Positions 63,563 to 64,000 of a stretch of 64,000 nt of DNA are shown piece by piece. Numbering within the stretch: position 1 is the stretch's first letter; every line of letters begins with the position of its first letter. Source of the DNA: an uncultured Alphaproteobacteria bacterium (GTDB lineage: Bacteria > Pseudomonadota > Alphaproteobacteria > Geminicoccales > Geminicoccaceae); contig CALKJU010000005.1 of the NCBI GenBank assembly GCA_937995535.1, forward strand, positions 1-64,000, read 5' to 3'. The notes under the pieces are model-generated. The model had not been told where the DNA came from and made no database searches. It saw nothing but the letters and a program-made list of their open reading frames with translations. A program made the position numbers and the translations under genes.

Positions 63563-64000
63563 TCACGGGCTGACCCCCAGCGCCTGGTGCAGCGCCGAGA
63601 AGCTCGGCCGGTGGGTCATATCCATGTGCAACGGGGTCACCGACACCCAGCCGGCGTTCGTCGCGGCGATGTCGGTGCCCTCGCGCGGCGACCCGTCCTC
63701 ACGCAGGGCGCCGATCCAGACATAGGGCTCGCCGCGCGGGTCGAGCCGCTCGACGAGGTCGTCGCCGAGCTTGCGCCGGCCCTGGGAGGTGACCCGGACG
63801 CCGCGCACCGCATCCGGCGGGCAGTCGGGGAAGTTCACGTTGATCAGCACGTCCTCGGGCCACGGCATGGTGAGCACCTGACGGACGATGTCCGGACCGA
63901 ACCGCTCCGCCGTGGCCCAGTGCACCGGCTCGCCGCTGGTCAGCAGCTGGCTCATCGCGACCGCACGGATCTTGAACAGGGTCGCCTCCATCGCCGCCGC
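63563..64000 (-). CDS. surE: SurE 5'/3'-nucleotidase, N-terminus cut by window edge
   Basis: The C-terminal 145 or so residues are present. The visible part has MEATLFKIRAVAMSQLL, PWPEDVLINVNFPDCPPDAVRG, ALREDGSPREGTDIAATNAGWVSVTPLHMDMT, all canonical SurE. The metal-binding N-terminal motif lies beyond base 64000. SurE is a survival protein phosphatase acting on nucleotides. Confidence 0.92.
   Translation of the reverse strand, partial: AAAMEATLFKIRAVAMSQLLTSGEPVHWATAERFGPDIVRQVLTMPWPEDVLINVNFPDCPPDAVRGVRVTSQGRRKLGDDLVERLDPRGEPYVWIGALREDGSPREGTDIAATNAGWVSVTPLHMDMTHRPSFSALHQALGVSP

Overview
This window looks like chromosomal DNA of a GC-rich alphaproteobacterium, probably a denitrifying member near the Rhodospirillales or Geminicoccales. 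The taxonomic inference rests on two things: the alphaproteobacterial neighbourhood surE - LysM/M23 peptidase - DUF815 ATPase - yajC-secD-secF - Mth938-like gene at the right end, and the DUF6476/rluA/rpoH group. No rRNA, insertion sequence, prophage or CRISPR array was seen. There is one tRNA gene, tRNA-Glu(CTC).

Left part (about 2.4-24.9 kb): a nitrite/nitric-oxide respiration island. A plus-strand run (3.8-12.6 kb) encodes a small membrane peptide, a CuA subunit II and a heme-copper subunit I in which Gln replaces the cross-linked active-site Tyr (an alternative, eNOR-like NO reductase). It continues with heme O synthase, a SCO copper chaperone, an unusual diheme cytochrome b - ferredoxin - MvhD-like fusion, an unknown anchored protein, a hemerythrin, a TrpD2-like protein, NnrU and a small membrane protein. 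Facing it, a minus-strand run (21.9-12.5 kb) encodes cd1 nitrite reductase and the heme d1 pathway: nirS-E-C-F-D-L-G-H-J-N plus a CbiX-like chelatase. A cytochrome c and ApbE are divergent from the NO reductase; NirI (NosR family) is divergent from nirS; a Dnr-type CRP/FNR regulator follows. Both divergent promoter regions carry a TTGAC-N4-(A/G)TCAA box, so one regulator probably controls both halves. The module would turn nitrite into NO and then N2O. No narG, norBC or nosZ is present here.

Middle part (24.9-50 kb): rlmH (apparent CTG start), gamma-glutamyltransferase, a complete Mrp Na+/H+ antiporter operon (fused mrpAB, then C-G), arsR with an ArsP/YraQ-like permease, PhoX phosphatase, an MFS transporter, a cytochrome P450, a GST remnant, a P1B-5 metal ATPase with a C-terminal hemerythrin domain, a sugar-type ABC importer lacking its ATPase but carrying a perfect 18-bp hairpin between binding-protein and permease genes, acylphosphatase, and a small catabolic operon (HpaI-like aldolase, 2-hydroxyacid dehydrogenase, MFS).

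Right part (49.7-64 kb): gabT, a catabolic-type ornithine carbamoyltransferase, tRNA-Glu, an RNA uracil methyltransferase, a DUF6476/rluA pair whose divergent start codons overlap, rpoH, a squalene/phytoene synthase-like protein, Fe superoxide dismutase, a TraT-like lipoprotein, the Sec accessory genes, a DUF815 ATPase, a LysM/M23 protein, and surE, which is cut by the window edge. The first 0.5 kb holds a decayed EAL-domain gene.
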